Of a stretch of 64,000 nt of DNA, positions 36,901-48,664 are shown in pieces. Source of the stretch: Stercorarius parasiticus (taxonomy: Eukaryota > Chordata > Aves > Charadriiformes > Stercorariidae). A program made the translations under genes and the position numbers. Location: the NCBI GenBank assembly GCA_013396915.1, contig VWZL01000683.1:49338-113337 (forward strand). Direction: 5' to 3'. The notes beneath the pieces are model-generated. The model searched no databases. It was not told the DNA's origin and saw only the letters and a list, made by a program, of their open reading frames with translations. How positions within the stretch are numbered: position 1 is the stretch's first letter; every line of letters starts with the position of its first letter.

Positions 36901-38925
36901 CTTGCTTAAGGGTAATATAAGTGTTGTGATAAATCTTTGAGAGCAAAACTTGCTGGAGTTGAAGCTATGGGGCAAGAGGAACTGAGAGAGTTTGGCACTT
37001 CTAGGCCCATGAAAGCCTTTGACTTGACACTGAAACTACGTCCTGTTATGGAAAAATTAACTCTTCTCTTCTATTGTAGTTAACCCTTGAGAATTTGATT
37101 TCTGATCCTACTTGATACCTGAACCATATAACCTGAAATGACAGCCAACATTTGAATACTCCAGATTCTAAGTTTCAGCTAATCAGAGCAGAACAACTTT
37201 TTCAGAATTTATAAACCATTCATACACAGATTAGAAAATTCCCTCTACTCAAAAGTTGCTACAATTTAGCTGCTTAAAGTCCTTGCTGTATAGCCTAATT
37301 TCAGTGATACACATTGAGAAGATGCTTGGATAGGTGGAAAAAAGCAGGTGAATATTTTTTACAGATCTGTAGCCTTTTGATTTCTACAGGACAAAAATGG
37401 AAAAGAGGTATGTATCTGTGTAATAAACTCAGCATAAAGAAATTCCAGCCTCCCCTTCCAATTTAAAATATATGGGTTAAAACTTTATGTATGAGTAAAT
37501 GTATTTGCTCACCAAACTCTCTTTAATAACCTATTCTGAGAATGGGGTTACATTTCCTGATTCCTCTTATTTCAGAAGTATTTAAAGTAGGCAATTGCAG
37601 AGCTCTGGCTCTTTCACTCTGACTCAAACTGTCTTCAAGATATGCAGTACAGTTTATTTCTAGCAAAGACTAAAGCTTTCCCTGACACCTTAAGTTGCAT
37701 CCAGTTTCATCCACTCCAAAAACCTTAAATTTTCACTTGGTTCATCAGAAAGTGAATCAGGTTTATTCATTTTACTCTGCAGTCTCATAACTCTTTCATT
37801 CCTCTTAAGATTAAGCTTTACTGGAGGGGAAGGGAGAAATCCAGGTGATTTCCCACAAATGGTTTACTTGGTTTGTAAGATGCATTGAACATGCATTTAA
37901 CTAAGGTACATCGTTAAGTTCAAAATGTAAAACAATTTCAATTCTATGAATTGCTTTCATTTGGGGCTCTATTTTTATTTTATTTTATTATTTTCTGTGA
38001 TCCATGGGAATGAAGAACATTAGCCCATCATACTTACTGGTTTTATTATGTTCAAGAAAAGGGATTGTGGACACAAGATGCAGAATTTTTTAATTACGTT
38101 ACAAAAAATGTTTTTTTCCTTGACTTTTAGAAAATTTACATACATCTTTTCTTATTTTATACATGTATATCCCTATCCCTATCCATACACTCCTTGGTTT
38201 AGAAGTTAGAAAATTTAACAGAAAATAATGACATTATGTCATCAATGAAATTGACATGTAGGTATTTTCATTTTATTACTTCTACATAAATATAAGGGCA
38301 TACTGTAAAAATGAACATTTAGTTTACCCTTATGGTCAGCATTCCTACTGCTAGGCTACATATCAAACTCAATTATATTTCATTCCAGATTATTGCAGGG
38401 AATATTTCTTCACTCACATTTGTTGGACAGCCAACAGACTAAGTTCATCTAGTTTTAAACTAAAAAATTCTTCTTTTTAGGGCTCTGCTCAGACAGCTTC
38501 CTGCCACCAACTTGAGATTTTGACATTTTGCTGGCACTCCAAGCTGCACACCAAGGCTGTCTGTGTGAGAGTTCCTGGCACTTCACTGTATGGATCAGTT
38601 CCTGTGCAATCTAACAGCATGGTGTAATCTTTTATGAAGTATTTCTGGTGGAGAAAAGGATTGATTTACAGCAATAACTGCATCTTTCCCACGTCTTCTC
38701 TCCTGCAGGGTCTGAATGTCAAAGGTATGAAGAAAAGTGTCATGGATATTAACATTAGCTTAACAGAGATGCAGAGATGAACTAGTATCCTTAAAGCCTT
38801 TTATTTTCATCTGTACAGTAATGACTGAGTAATTTTTAATGTAAATTACATTTAGAAATCATAATATATCTTTCAGAAACATAACTTAAACTACATTGTT
38901 AAAATTAAATATATAACTGTTTATT
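30966..38925. other. Long unique AT-rich stretch, no gene seen
   Basis: About 8 kb without a confidently assigned transposon or exon. Seen: a 13-bp perfect hairpin at 31544-31576, a C-run at 33002-33012, T-runs at 34020 and 36149-36168, and an 8-bp inverted repeat at about 33540-33558. At 34640-34775 there is a weak resemblance to a decayed CR1 3' end (GCTTTGGCAAAGGGATGGAT, then TGGATATGGCTTCT), too weak to call. The (TTTTA)n patch near 37972-37993 is minor. Confidence 0.5.
31544..31576. repeat. Perfect 13-bp inverted repeat, 7-base loop
   Basis: GAAACTAAGCCTG (31544-31556) is mirrored by CAGGCTTAGTTTC (31564-31576) around GGAAAAG. Longer than expected by chance for so short a loop; it resembles a fold-back or template-switch product. 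Confidence 0.95.
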
Positions 38926-38991
38926 GGTGGATAGGTTGAGGGAAGGGATGCCATCCAGCAGGACCTGGAAAGGTTTGAGAGGTGAGCCCAT

Positions 38992-39700
38992 GTGAACCTC
39001 CTGAAGTTCAACAAGGCTGAGTGCAAGGTCCTGCACCTGGGTTGGGGCAATCCCAAGCACAAATACAGGCTGGGCAGAGAATGGATTGAAAGCAGCACTG
39101 AGGAGAAGACCTTGGGAGTGTTGGTTGATGAGAAGTTCAACATGAGCCAGCAATGTGTGCTTGCAGCCCAGAAAGCTGGGCTGCAAGCACACATTGATCC
39201 TGGGCTGCATCAAAAGACGAATGGCTAGCAGGTCAAGGGAGGTGATTCTGCCCCTCTACTCTGCTCCTGTGAGAACCCATGTGGAGTACTGCATCCAGCT
39301 CTGCGGCCCACAACATAAGAAGGACATGGGCCTGCTCAAGCAGGTCCAGAGGAGGACCACAAAAAGGGCTGGAGCATCTCTCCTATGAGGACAGGCTGAG
39401 AGAGTTGGGTTGTTCAGCGTGGGGAAGAGAAGACTCCTGGGAGACCTTATAGCAGCCTTCCAGTACTTAAAGAGGGCCTGCAGGAAAGATGGGGAGGGAA
39501 TCTTTATCAGGGAGTGTAGCGATAGGTTGAGGGGTAACAGTTTTAAACCAAAAGAGGGTAGAGATATTAGGAATAAATTCTTTACTGTGAGGGTGGTGAG
39601 ACACTGGAACAGCTACAGGTTGCCCCAGGAAGTTTTGTCTATCCCATCTCTGGAAGTGTTCAAGAACAGGCTGGATGGGGTTTGGAGCAACCAAGTCTAG
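38992..39700 (+). pseudogene. CR1 ORF2 C-terminal remnant, frameshifted
   Basis: CR1 ORF2 C-terminal sequence is readable in pieces. The first frame holds FNKAECKVLHLGWGNP and LGVLVDEKFNMSQQC. The reading then moves by one base after the hairpin and continues as [20 protein letters not shown] and [21 protein letters not shown] short deletion near 39360 and a lost G near 39408 shift it out and back. The last piece ([33 protein letters not shown]) ends at TAG 39698-39700. Relative to the usual CR1 sequence the hairpin replaces about 8 bases by 21, matching the observed one-base frame change. No catalytic domain is present. Confidence 0.85.
39151..39196. repeat. Perfect 21-bp inverted repeat, 4-base loop, inside CR1
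   Basis: The left arm at 39151-39171 (CAATGTGTGCTTG...GCCCAG) is perfectly inverted at 39176-39196 (CTGGGCTGC...ACACATTG) around AAAG. The left arm is normal CR1 sequence; the right arm replaces the expected CR1 bases between GCCCAGAAAG and ATCCTGGGCTGC. That is the footprint of a replication or reverse-transcription template switch. Confidence 0.97.
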
Positions 39701-39768
39701 TGGGAGGTGTCCCTGCCCATGGTAGGGGGGTTGGAACTATATTATCTTTAAGGTCTCTTCCAACTGTA

Positions 39769-41949
39769 AAGGGAGTTTAGGTATTTAGCAAATATTCAGG
39801 CATATTGATATCAAAATGTAGGTGTCTATCTCAGATTGAACCCTAAAGCCTACACTGTAAATATCTGGATGTGATAATCTTAAACAAATCCTAACATGCC
39901 TGCATCTGAGCAGAGTAATCCTATCTTCTTCCTGTCTTTCACACACACTTCTATGCATGGCCTTGGAAAGAAACATTTATCTGACAATGTTTCAATGACT
40001 GCACTAACTCATGTATGTTGTAGAGCTCACATCTGCTACATGGAGGTCTTTCTACCTAAGAAGAAATAAGAAGATCCATTCATGTTTTTAAAAATACAAA
40101 AGAAAATATTTAATTGAACCATCATCTTAATTCATAGTAATCCAAGAAATTTTCAAGATTCACAAACAACTAAGAATTCAAGGCTAAATCTTGTGGGGAT
40201 AGAATTTGACCTCCGTATAAGACATAAGCCCTTCCGTTTAAAAAAAAAATATTTTGTCTGTAAGTACTTCCTGTGACTCATTCTATGGCGCTGGCAACCT
40301 TTGTTGTAAGATATGACTAATGAAATAAAAGTAATCCAACACATCAATATTTAATAGAAAAAAAAATCTTCACTGTAGAGTTATCTAATTTACTTGAGGA
40401 AGCTGTCACATTCAAAAAGGTAGCTGGGATATTACCTTCATTGTTTATAGTTTGTAGAATAACAATAGTTAACTGTCGTTAAAATTATAGCCCTGGAGAT
40501 GAAATGCTCTTGATATTTTAACAAATGTGTGTAATACAAAGAATTCACATTTCTGAATCTACAGTTTTTTTCACCAACACTCTGTAAAAAACAGCAAAAA
40601 TTAAACAAAACACACAAAAAAGAAGAAACTCCTGCATTTGTATTAGTTGTTTCTTGTCTAATAGTGGTTTTTGCATTACAGGAATATGATTACCAAATGA
40701 AACAACATTCACCAGTGAAATAAACTTGAGCATTCACAAGTTGAAGGAACTTTCATGCCATCTTCTACTGTTAAGATTTCAAATAGTCCTAATTTATAGT
40801 TCACAGGAATTATTAATATTTTATGCAGTTGGAGAGCAAGATAAAAAATATTAAGACAAGAACTGATTTTCACCCTGTACTATTTTTTTATTTGTTTTGT
40901 CTTTGTCTTCTCTTTCAGCAGCACTATAACATTATGCCTCTGTTATGCCTCCCGTTCTCATTTTATAGTGTCTGCCTTGGCCCATTTGTGGTTTTGAACA
41001 GGGTTTTTTTGGCAGGGGAATGTCCAAGATGCTGCACTAAATTCACTAATTATCAGAATTACTCTGAGACTATTAAAAAAAAAAGTTTCAAAATTAAAAA
41101 AAAAAAAAAAAACAAAGCAAAAAACTAAACACAAATGTAATGATTCTTTACGTCCTAGTCATCCAGAATACCTGGACTCTTGGCTCCAAAGTGACCTTTC
41201 TCTTCCTTTTCACATACTGAGACATGTAGTAATTTCCACCTGAATTTCAGGTTGTTGCAGGCATATCACAGGTACCTCTAGCTTCAGGCAGAGGTTCTAA
41301 GCTCATTTCTGTATAAAAGCTGAGACAGAGACAGGAGATTGTCTCTATGTTCAGATGGGAATAGGATTACCCATTAAGGGTTCCTACGGTGACTGACAGA
41401 TCCTCTGCCTTCATGAAGTAAAAATGTTTCAATCATATTACCTTACTGGAATTAGTTTCTTATGGCTGAAAAATTTTCAGTGTTCATTAATAAGCAAGTT
41501 CACATATTAGGAAAAAAGATAGCTGTAATAAGGAGAAAAGGCAGCCGAAAAATGGGTCAATCCAGGCAGGGCTGTAAAGTTGAAAACATATTTCATTTTC
41601 AATGAATTGCAAAGAAGCTTCACATTTCATAAATAAAGATGGATAAGGATTTGTTTATGCTTTTTGTGAAGTGATTCTGGAAAGTTTATTGCGTAGACTT
41701 AAAAAATGGCACCAAATGGGAACCTCAACAGTGAATAAAGTAAATGGAAACTCAGCTGTGCAGGAGACTACCAAATAGGCATATTTCCTTTAGTTTATGC
41801 AGAATACAAAATGTATTTTTAAGACTTCTGTCATTTCACTAGCTATTGTGAATTGCTTGCTTCTCCTTTAAACCACATATTTTCTTTTTCCTGTATCTGT
41901 GATACAAATTATCTCATTTTGTAGCCTACTGGTTTTGGTCCACAGATTT
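39769..41949. other. Unique AT-rich DNA, no gene seen
   Basis: No repeat family recognised besides A-rich runs at 40240, 41073-41083 and 41094-41113. Open frames are composition artefacts. Confidence 0.55.
41073..41135. repeat. A-rich low-complexity stretch
   Basis: Two A-runs (about 10 and 17 bases) separated by GTTTCAAAATT and followed by an ACAAAGCAAAAAACTAAACA tail. There is no upstream transposon or processed gene to which it could be the tail. Confidence 0.85.
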
Positions 41950-42697
41950 CATAGAATCATAGAATCATAGAACCATAGGGTTGGAAGGGACCTCTGGAGA
42001 TCATCTAGTCCAACCCCCCTGCCAGAGCAGGGTCACCTAGAGCAGGTTGCACAGGAACGTGTCCAGGTGGGTTTTGAATATCTCCGGAGATGGAGACTCC
42101 ACTACCTCTCTGGGCAGCCTGTTCCAGTGCTCTGCCACCCTCAAAGGAAAGAAGTTCCTCCTCATGTTTAGGTGGAACTTCCTATGCTCAAGCTTGTGCC
42201 CCTTACCTCTTGTCGTGTCGCTGGGCACCACTGAAAACAGCCTGGTGCCATCCTCCTCACACCCACCCTTGAAGTATTTATAAGTGTTGATAAGGTCCCC
42301 CCTCAGCCGTCTTTCTTCCAGACTGAAGAGACCCAAATTCCTCAGCCTTTCCTCATAAGAGAGGTGTTCCAATCCCCTAATCATCTTGGTAGCCCTTAGC
42401 TGCACCCTCTCCAGCAGTTCCCTGTCCTTGAATCAGGGAGCCCAGAACTGGAGATGGTATTCCATGTGTGGCCTCACCAAGGCAGAGAAAAGGGGGAGAA
42501 TGACCTCCCTCGAGCTGCTGGCCACACTCTTCTTGATGCACCCCAGGATGCCATTGGCCTTCTTGGCCACAAGGGCACATTGTTGGCTCATGGTCATCCT
42601 GTTGTCCACTAGGACTCCCAGGTCTCTTTCCACAGAGCTGCTCTCCAGCAAGTCAGCCCCCAACCTGTACTGGTGCATGGGGTTATTCCTCCCCAGG
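41950..42697 (-). mobile_element. CR1 LINE, 5'-truncated, well preserved
   Basis: Antisense CR1 of about 750 bp with clear octamer tail units at the left (CATAGAATCATAGAATCATAG), the 3' terminal block (GGTTGGAAGGGACC, GATCATCTAGTCCAACCCCC) and ORF2 to the right. It breaks sharply at TTATTCCTCCCCAGG/AAGG, a typical CR1 5' truncation. The tail and coding blocks are the cleanest of the window, so it is probably among the younger insertions here. Confidence 0.97.
42037..42678 (-). pseudogene. CR1 ORF2 C-terminal remnant
   Basis: Two readable blocks of CR1 ORF2 in antisense. The 5' block contains [40 protein letters not shown] and [19 protein letters not shown] and ends near 42433, where a TGA interrupts the sequence after a Trp-Ala-Pro. 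The 3' block begins near [20 protein letters not shown], runs through [16 protein letters not shown] and [18 protein letters not shown], and reaches the natural ORF2 end (..CNLL, stop at 42037-42039). The catalytic domain is absent through 5' truncation. Confidence 0.9.
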
Positions 42698-44204
42698 AAG
42701 GAATCTCTTTTTTTGGAGACTAACTTAAGTGATTTTTATTTTTTTTTTATTTATTCCTGTATTTCAGAGAAGAGAGAATTAATGTTTTTTGTTGTTGTGT
42801 TTTGGGTTGTTGGTTTTTTTTGTTTTTTTTTCCCCTAGAGTTTTCAGCAATGTGTTAACTATAATTTGGAATGCAGAGTACTAATATGTGGCAGAATTTC
42901 TTTGTGGTCTTAATTAAAATGTTCTACATGATGGATAAAACTCCCACACTCCTGGAGCCTCTTATTTGTGTTAATCAGTGCCTAATCCATAGCTGTGTTT
43001 GTTTCCAGCCAAAGATTAGATGTGTAAACAGGTCTTTAAGTTTTATTTAAAGCTGTGCAAGGTCATTTTGGATACGTCTCAGACTGTTTTTTAACTGAGG
43101 CACAATTCAGTGTGTCAGCTTTCTGTGACACGAGAAAATGTAGCTACAGGTTGCAGAGCCTTAAAAATAGGATAGCTAATTGGTATGAGTTTCTCCAACT
43201 GATTTCTCCTTTTAATGTTTCCGATTAACATATGCTTTTGTTTTTCTTTGCAGTATAAATGAAGTAGAGGGAGCAGGAGTGATCTCATCTGAGATTATCT
43301 GAGATATTTTAGCCAGATAGTGAGTTGCTAACAACAACCATCCTTACAGTGAGCTCTGCTGCCTTTCCAGTTGATGCCAACACAGGTTTTCATACATAAT
43401 GTGCCTTTGTAAACTGATATTCATGTTTCTGCACAGTGCAGCACAGATCAATGAAGATTTTGCCATTCACCTATAAATAGAAATAGCTCCCATGACTCAA
43501 CACATCCTTCTCAGCAGAATTTGGAAGCACTTGGTATTTAAACGCATCTTACCTGTGAAAATACAGTACCTGTAAAAAAAAAAAATAAATAAAGAACCTT
43601 GATTATTAATGCCAAATACTAAGTCTTTGGTCCCTTCCAAGATAATTAGCATAGTTAATAAACACGGACCATAACCAAATAGACAGGCAGGGTAGGTCCA
43701 TTCCTTTCTCACTGTGGAGGCCATGTAGTGAAGAGAGACTTATGACATACAGCTTTAAATCTTCAATTCCCTTTGTTCTCTGCTCCCCTGCTGCAGTACT
43801 GGCTTTATATCCATTTCTGGCACCTCACCGCAGCTTCTCTGTGTTTCTCCAAAATTATCACGAATGTGATTGTGGAGTTTTAGAGGAGCCATAGGTTCAC
43901 TGGCCTAAGAAAATTAGTGATTTCATTGTCATGCCAAGAAAGTAAGAGGTGGAGATCAATTTGTGATAGATCTGATAAATCCGTTCTTTATAAGACAAAA
44001 CTGTTAAAAGAGAATAGCAAAATGCAACTTGCTTTTTATGCTTACTTATTCTTCCTATTAATAGGTGAATATCTACATTTTCTGAGCCAATAGAGCTCTT
44101 TTTTTCCAATATCAAATTATAAGTATGGGCCTATTTTAAGAACATGGCCAAAATTAAGAAACTAGGAGACTACGCTATACTAAACTTGACCTCAGGGACT
44201 TTGT
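42698..44204. other. Unique DNA with T/G-rich low complexity at its left
   Basis: Right after the CR1 break lies T-rich and GT-rich low-complexity DNA (42725-42835). The remainder, about 1.3 kb, is unique with no recognisable exon or repeat; an A-run sits at 43575-43595. Confidence 0.5.
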
Positions 44205-44783
44205 TGCTGTGGTGTATTGACTCTGACTGGCAGCCAAACATCGACCCAGCCTCTCACTCCTTCCCCTGTCCTGTGGGATGGGGAGAAAATAAAAAGAAGG
44301 CAAGAAGACTCATGGATCAAGATAATGAGTTTAATAGGGAAAGCAAAAGCTGCATGTGCAAGCAAAGACAAAGAGGAATTAATTCACTACTTTCCATGAA
44401 CAGGCAGATGTACAGCCACTTTCTGGAAAGCAAGGCCTCAGTACACTTAACAGTTGCTTGAGAAGACAAATACCATGGCCACAAACATAGCCCCTTCCTC
44501 CTCCTCCACCCAAGTTTTCATTGCAGTGCACATTATCATATGGCATGGAATATCTCTTTGGTCAGTTAGGGCCAGCTGTCCAGGTTGTGTCTCCTCCCAA
44601 ACTCACACCTCCAGCCTACTCACTTTGGGGCAGGGAGTGGGGAAAAATTAAAAGTCCTGATGCTGAGCAAGAGCTCCAAAACATTGGTGTGTTACCAACA
44701 CTGGTTTAGCCACAAATGCAAAGTACAGCGCTGTATGGGCTGCTGTGAAGGAAGGTAGCTTAATCCCAGCCAATACCAGTATA
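44205..44783 (-). mobile_element. Solo LTR, avian ERVL-type, with near-matching TSD
   Basis: Antisense LTR of 579 bp in the same family and orientation as the one at 12.3 kb. On the + strand it opens TGCTGTGGTGTATTGACTC with CTGACTGGCAGCCAAACATC, contains GAGTTTAATAGGGAAAGCAA (the complement of an intact ATTAAA polyadenylation signal) and ends ..CCAATACCAGTATA. Flanking pentamers are TTTGT on the left and TTTGC on the right, a plausible decayed 5-bp target-site duplication as expected for ERVL. No internal retroviral sequence remains. Frames inside it are fortuitous. Confidence 0.88.
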
Positions 44784-46299
44784 TTTGCTAAATTAGAGCT
44801 TTAGTAAATACACATACTGACACGAGCAGACTATGTTTTGTTTGGGTTTTGGTGTGTGATTTTTTTTTTTATTTTTAAGTATCACAGACATGCCTGGGAA
44901 AATATATCCTTATATGCACATGCACAAACAGAAGTCTTAGTTATAGCACTGAGAAGAAAAGATCATTTGTTTTACCCATTTTAAAAAGAAGACATATTAA
45001 AAGTTTCCATTTACAGTTTAATTTTGTCTAATGCATTGTCATGCAGAAAACTTCTACTGGTTATTCCTTGATCTTGGGAGGAAAATACATTTCAGGAACA
45101 AATTATACCATTTTGAATAATTACCATGCACTTTTAAAATTTAAGGAAATATCTTAGAATAAAACAAATCAGGAAAACAGAAAACAAAGAATATACACTG
45201 CTTTAATCAATTTTAAGGTTATGTATTGGTTATAGAGATAGAAATAAATGGTTCATCAAGCAAATAACCTTGAACTGGGTCCACGATGGCTAGTTAATTA
45301 AACTGTATGTTGGGGTAATATATTTTATTGTATACGGAACTATTTAGATAAAAAAGTGGCTAATGTATTTTGCTAGTCCTGTTTTTGAAAGCACAGTAAT
45401 GAAAAGAACTCATTCAGACAGGTAAGGTAATTGTGCAGAGTTTTGCATGTATATACAGGCCTTGTTTTTTTTTCCGGTGACTTGAATGGTATTAGTCAGG
45501 TAAGCATGTAGGTATATTTTTACATAAAAGCTTCAAAGAAATTTTTAAATTATTATTAAGTGTATAATTAAAGAAAAACATAAACAATTAATTAATAATC
45601 CCTACATATTAAATGGCATTTCTTTCCACTTCCTTCATTCAGTCTTCATTTCTCTCTGAATACATTTTGGTTTGTTTTCTCATTTTTATAATTTTCTTTT
45701 CACTTAGTATTTCATTTCAGAATCTTTAATTTTTAATAAATATATGTTTCATTTATTTTAAATTACAACAGAAGAACATAAAGATTAAGAGGGATATAGA
45801 AAAAGTGAGAAGAATCCTAAATATTATACCTTTTGTAGCTTAGGGTGACAGATGCATTGAAGCAGATAAAGAAAACAAAAAGAACTCAAAAGCAAAAAGT
45901 AATAGAAAGGTAAACGGAGAAGAAAATGAAATGTACATGAACTTCATTTACCATGCATCAAATGCATCATGAGCTGCAAATGCAGCAAATATGCATTTGA
46001 TCTCATTTCAGAATTATATAAACTCATTTTCATAAGATCTTTTCACAATCAAAATATAAAATGAAAAGTGTTTATGATATCTGAACATTATATCTTGTCT
46101 ATCTAGATGAATTCATAGCTAAACACGCATTTGTATAAAAGTAACCTCCATTAAGTACAGATTGCCTAACCAGAGGTTAATGATGATAAATTATTGATCT
46201 TGAATGTGGTTCAAGACATCTAGCATAATTAATTAATCTGTGTGGTCTTCTAAAATGCTTTATTTTATACTGTAAGCAAAAAATGTTAGGAACTAGAAC
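44784..46299. other. Unique AT-rich DNA, no gene seen
   Basis: No transposon recognised. T-run at 44863-44873. The one structure of note is a nested hairpin at 45957-46001. Confidence 0.5.
45957..46001. repeat. Nested inverted repeat (11-bp outer arms, 5-bp inner stem)
   Basis: ATCAAATGCAT (45957-45967) is mirrored by ATGCATTTGAT (45991-46001). In the loop, GCTGC (45973-45977) and GCAGC (45982-45986) form an inner stem around AAAT. The whole could fold as a two-stem hairpin. The arms are AT-rich, so chance is not excluded. Confidence 0.85.
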
Positions 46300-47600
46300 T
46301 ATGATTCAAATAACAGAAAAAGGTAAATAAACTTCAACCCAGGTACTGAATGGAGAAAATTATCAAGGAGGTCTGAAGACATCAAGGAAAACACAATGTT
46401 GAGAGGAGTAAAAAAACACATGTTTTCAAATTACGTTAGGAACACAAGAAATCTTAGAAATAACAGTCATAGTAAGCGAGATGGGGTAATGTTTCTCACA
46501 ATGACTAGGAAAGTGCTGGTAAAATAACAAGAAATTTTCAATAAATTATTTATATATTTGGAAAGAAACAGGAATATATCACATGAAAACGATAAAGAGC
46601 TTTATTTTCCATTAGTAAAGGAATGTAATATTCCAATGGGGATTTATAGGGGATAAACAATTTTAAATCATCATGTCTTCATAACTTGCATGTGGGACAT
46701 ATAAAAGAGCTGAATGAGAAGATAGGTGGCTTGCTAAAATCTATTTTTAATGAATGTTGATATACTACAGAAATTCTGTTAAGCAGACATAGAGCTAATG
46801 TACAAAATATTCAGGAAGGGCAAACAGGATGATTCAGGTAGTAATAGCTATTATATGTTTCCATTAACTGTGGGGAAATATTAATATCTGATTTGTTTAA
46901 AAATAAAGAATGGTATACAATAGATTCATGCAAATGTAATTTTAAAAGAATTAATTATTAATATTGTAATTTATGTGTCAGAAAATCTGACACAAGTCCT
47001 CTCTAAGAATATACAGTAAGTATGTAAAAATTTCTTTGGAAAAAACAAAGGTGGCGGTGGGAAATCTTCACTGAGTTATAGGAACTTTAAACATGCCACG
47101 TGGGCTGGAGAGAGTGGTCCCATTCATAGCTTCATAAGTGTCGAGAAAGTTAATGTAACTTCACTGTTCATGATTTCTGGATAACACTAAGAAGGGAAAG
47201 GAAGGGCTCAGCAGTCATATGGAAGAAAGTCAGTCAACCTGAGAAAACAGCATTTGAATGAATGTAAAAAAAAATACTTACTCACCTAGGAAAAAGGGTC
47301 ATATAGATGAAATGGAGATTATGCCTTTTAGAGAGGGACAAAGAGAAGTGGATGACTAATAAAATTGTTGCCAGTGCAATGTTATCGTAAAAAATCCTAA
47401 AATCGTCATTGGCCAAGTATAACAACAAAGCAGTAAGTAGGCTGAGAAAGTAACATTATTCATGATAAAAAATTAACGCTGAAAGTGTTATCAGTTCCTG
47501 AAACATCAGTAATATACCTTGCAATCCTGATGGAAAATAACATTTTAAGTGGCAGCAGAACTTCATGCCCTTGTGGTTTTGAGGGATTAAATTTTTTAGG
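46300..47600 (+). mobile_element. Ancient CR1/L3-group LINE, reverse transcriptase region
   Basis: A long, badly decayed LINE in sense orientation. Recognisable islands in the right order: TTTAGTAAAGG-like then GAATGTAATATTCCAATGG (46609-46640), GACATATAAAAGAGCTGAATG and CTATTTTTAATGAATGTTGA (46695-46760), AGGAAGGGCAAACAGGATGA (46815, corresponding to the (K)KGKQDDPGNYRP segment of CR1 reverse transcriptase), TGGATAACACTAAGAAGGG (47178, corresponding to ADDTKLGG), TTGAATGAATGTAAA and CACCTAGGAAAAAGGGTCAT (47253-47305). No frame survives. Its divergence is far greater than that of the avian CR1 copies, so it may predate birds. The boundaries are approximate. Confidence 0.68.
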
Positions 47601-48352
47601 TACAATCTGTTTTACAGTGAAAAGGATATTATCAGTAGATCAGCAGTAATTAAACAACCTTCTAGAAGTATTTTCTTAAATATTATGCTTACAATAAACT
47701 GAAGCTTCCTAATGTAATTTAACAGATACATGAAAAATACTACTGTTATGTACATATGAGAACAAATTAAATGGCATATAACTACGAATATATATGTATA
47801 TATATATACTGCTGAAAACAAAAGAGAATTCATAAAGGATTAGTGACATGGACATTGACTGTTCTTTAGTCGTACTGACAATATGAGTTGACTTATATCA
47901 AGATAAAAATAATGCTAACATGAAAAAGAGATTAATTTCAAGGTATTGGTCTGTATCATCTTACTTTTGTTCGATGATACCTTAAGGTAGCTCTTAAGAT
48001 TAAGTCAAATGACAGTGCATGGCAAGACAAGCAGCTAAATGTTCTTACACTTCTGGTCCCCTGCGAGTCATCAGCCATTGAAGATATTGATTACAAAGGA
48101 GAATGATGCATATTGCTAGCAAATCTGACAGCAGCATTCTCACGCATCGTTCAGTATTGAATAGCATAGAGCTACTTGTCAAAGCAGAAAATATCTCATC
48201 TAAGTTTCTGTCCACAAGGTCTTGCCAATTATTATCTGCTCCATGAATTTTAATACTACAAAGAATAGTGAATATCTTAAAGTTCTGTCAGAAATACTAT
48301 TGTGGAAAACAAATCACGTTTACAAATAGATTGATCTAGAAGAAAAGAGCTT
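47601..48352. other. Unique DNA before the class I LTR
   Basis: No repeat family recognised. A (TA)n patch lies at 47787-47810. Confidence 0.5.
48349..48352 (+). repeat. Target-site duplication, left (GCTT)
   Basis: Four bases before the LTR, identical to those after it. The pre-insertion site would read ..AAGAGCTTTGTCCC.. after removing the LTR and one copy. Confidence 0.75.
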
Positions 48353-48600
48353 TGCATGTGTGTGGAATAATTACTAAATTGGCCAAGAATACAAAAGTAC
48401 AGCATTGTTCACACATTAAGGAAAAGTATAAAATCAAGAGGCTTCTGAGGTAGAAAACATCTGCAGCTGGCATGCGAAGAATGCAACTTCTGTGGTTCCC
48501 TGTACAAGGATGCTTGCGAAGCTACATGAGCTACGGGATGGAAGGTAGTTATTCCATGGCCTTACCTTATGATGTATAGCAGATACAGGAACGGGATAGT

Positions 48601-48664
48601 ACCATGAAACAGATAAGCTGCCTAACTAGCTTACTGTGGAACAGATGAACTGCCTACTCACTAC
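48601..48664 (+). repeat. Two ~32-bp diverged direct repeats in LTR U3
   Basis: ACCATGAAACAGATAAGCTG.. and ACTGTGGAACAGATGAACTG.. are adjacent units sharing AACAGAT and CTGCCTA. Tandem units upstream of the TATA box are common retroviral enhancer architecture, so this may be the old enhancer. Confidence 0.7.

Larger units (their letters stand above)
38926..39768 (+). mobile_element. CR1 LINE, 5'-truncated
   Basis: Sense CR1 of about 840 bp, from the reverse-transcriptase C-terminal region to the 3' end (GGTGTCCCTGCCCATGG, GGGGGGTTGGAACTA, TCTTCCAACTGTAAAG). The usual octamer tail is absent or lost. It is fairly well preserved; its one structural oddity is a 21-bp inverted duplication at 39151-39196. 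Flanking DNA is unrelated. No TSD is expected reliably for CR1. Confidence 0.95.

Noticed and set aside
42386..42838. 150-codon open frame on the + strand
   Set aside because: It is the antisense of the CR1 ORF2 remnant plus low-complexity DNA after it.
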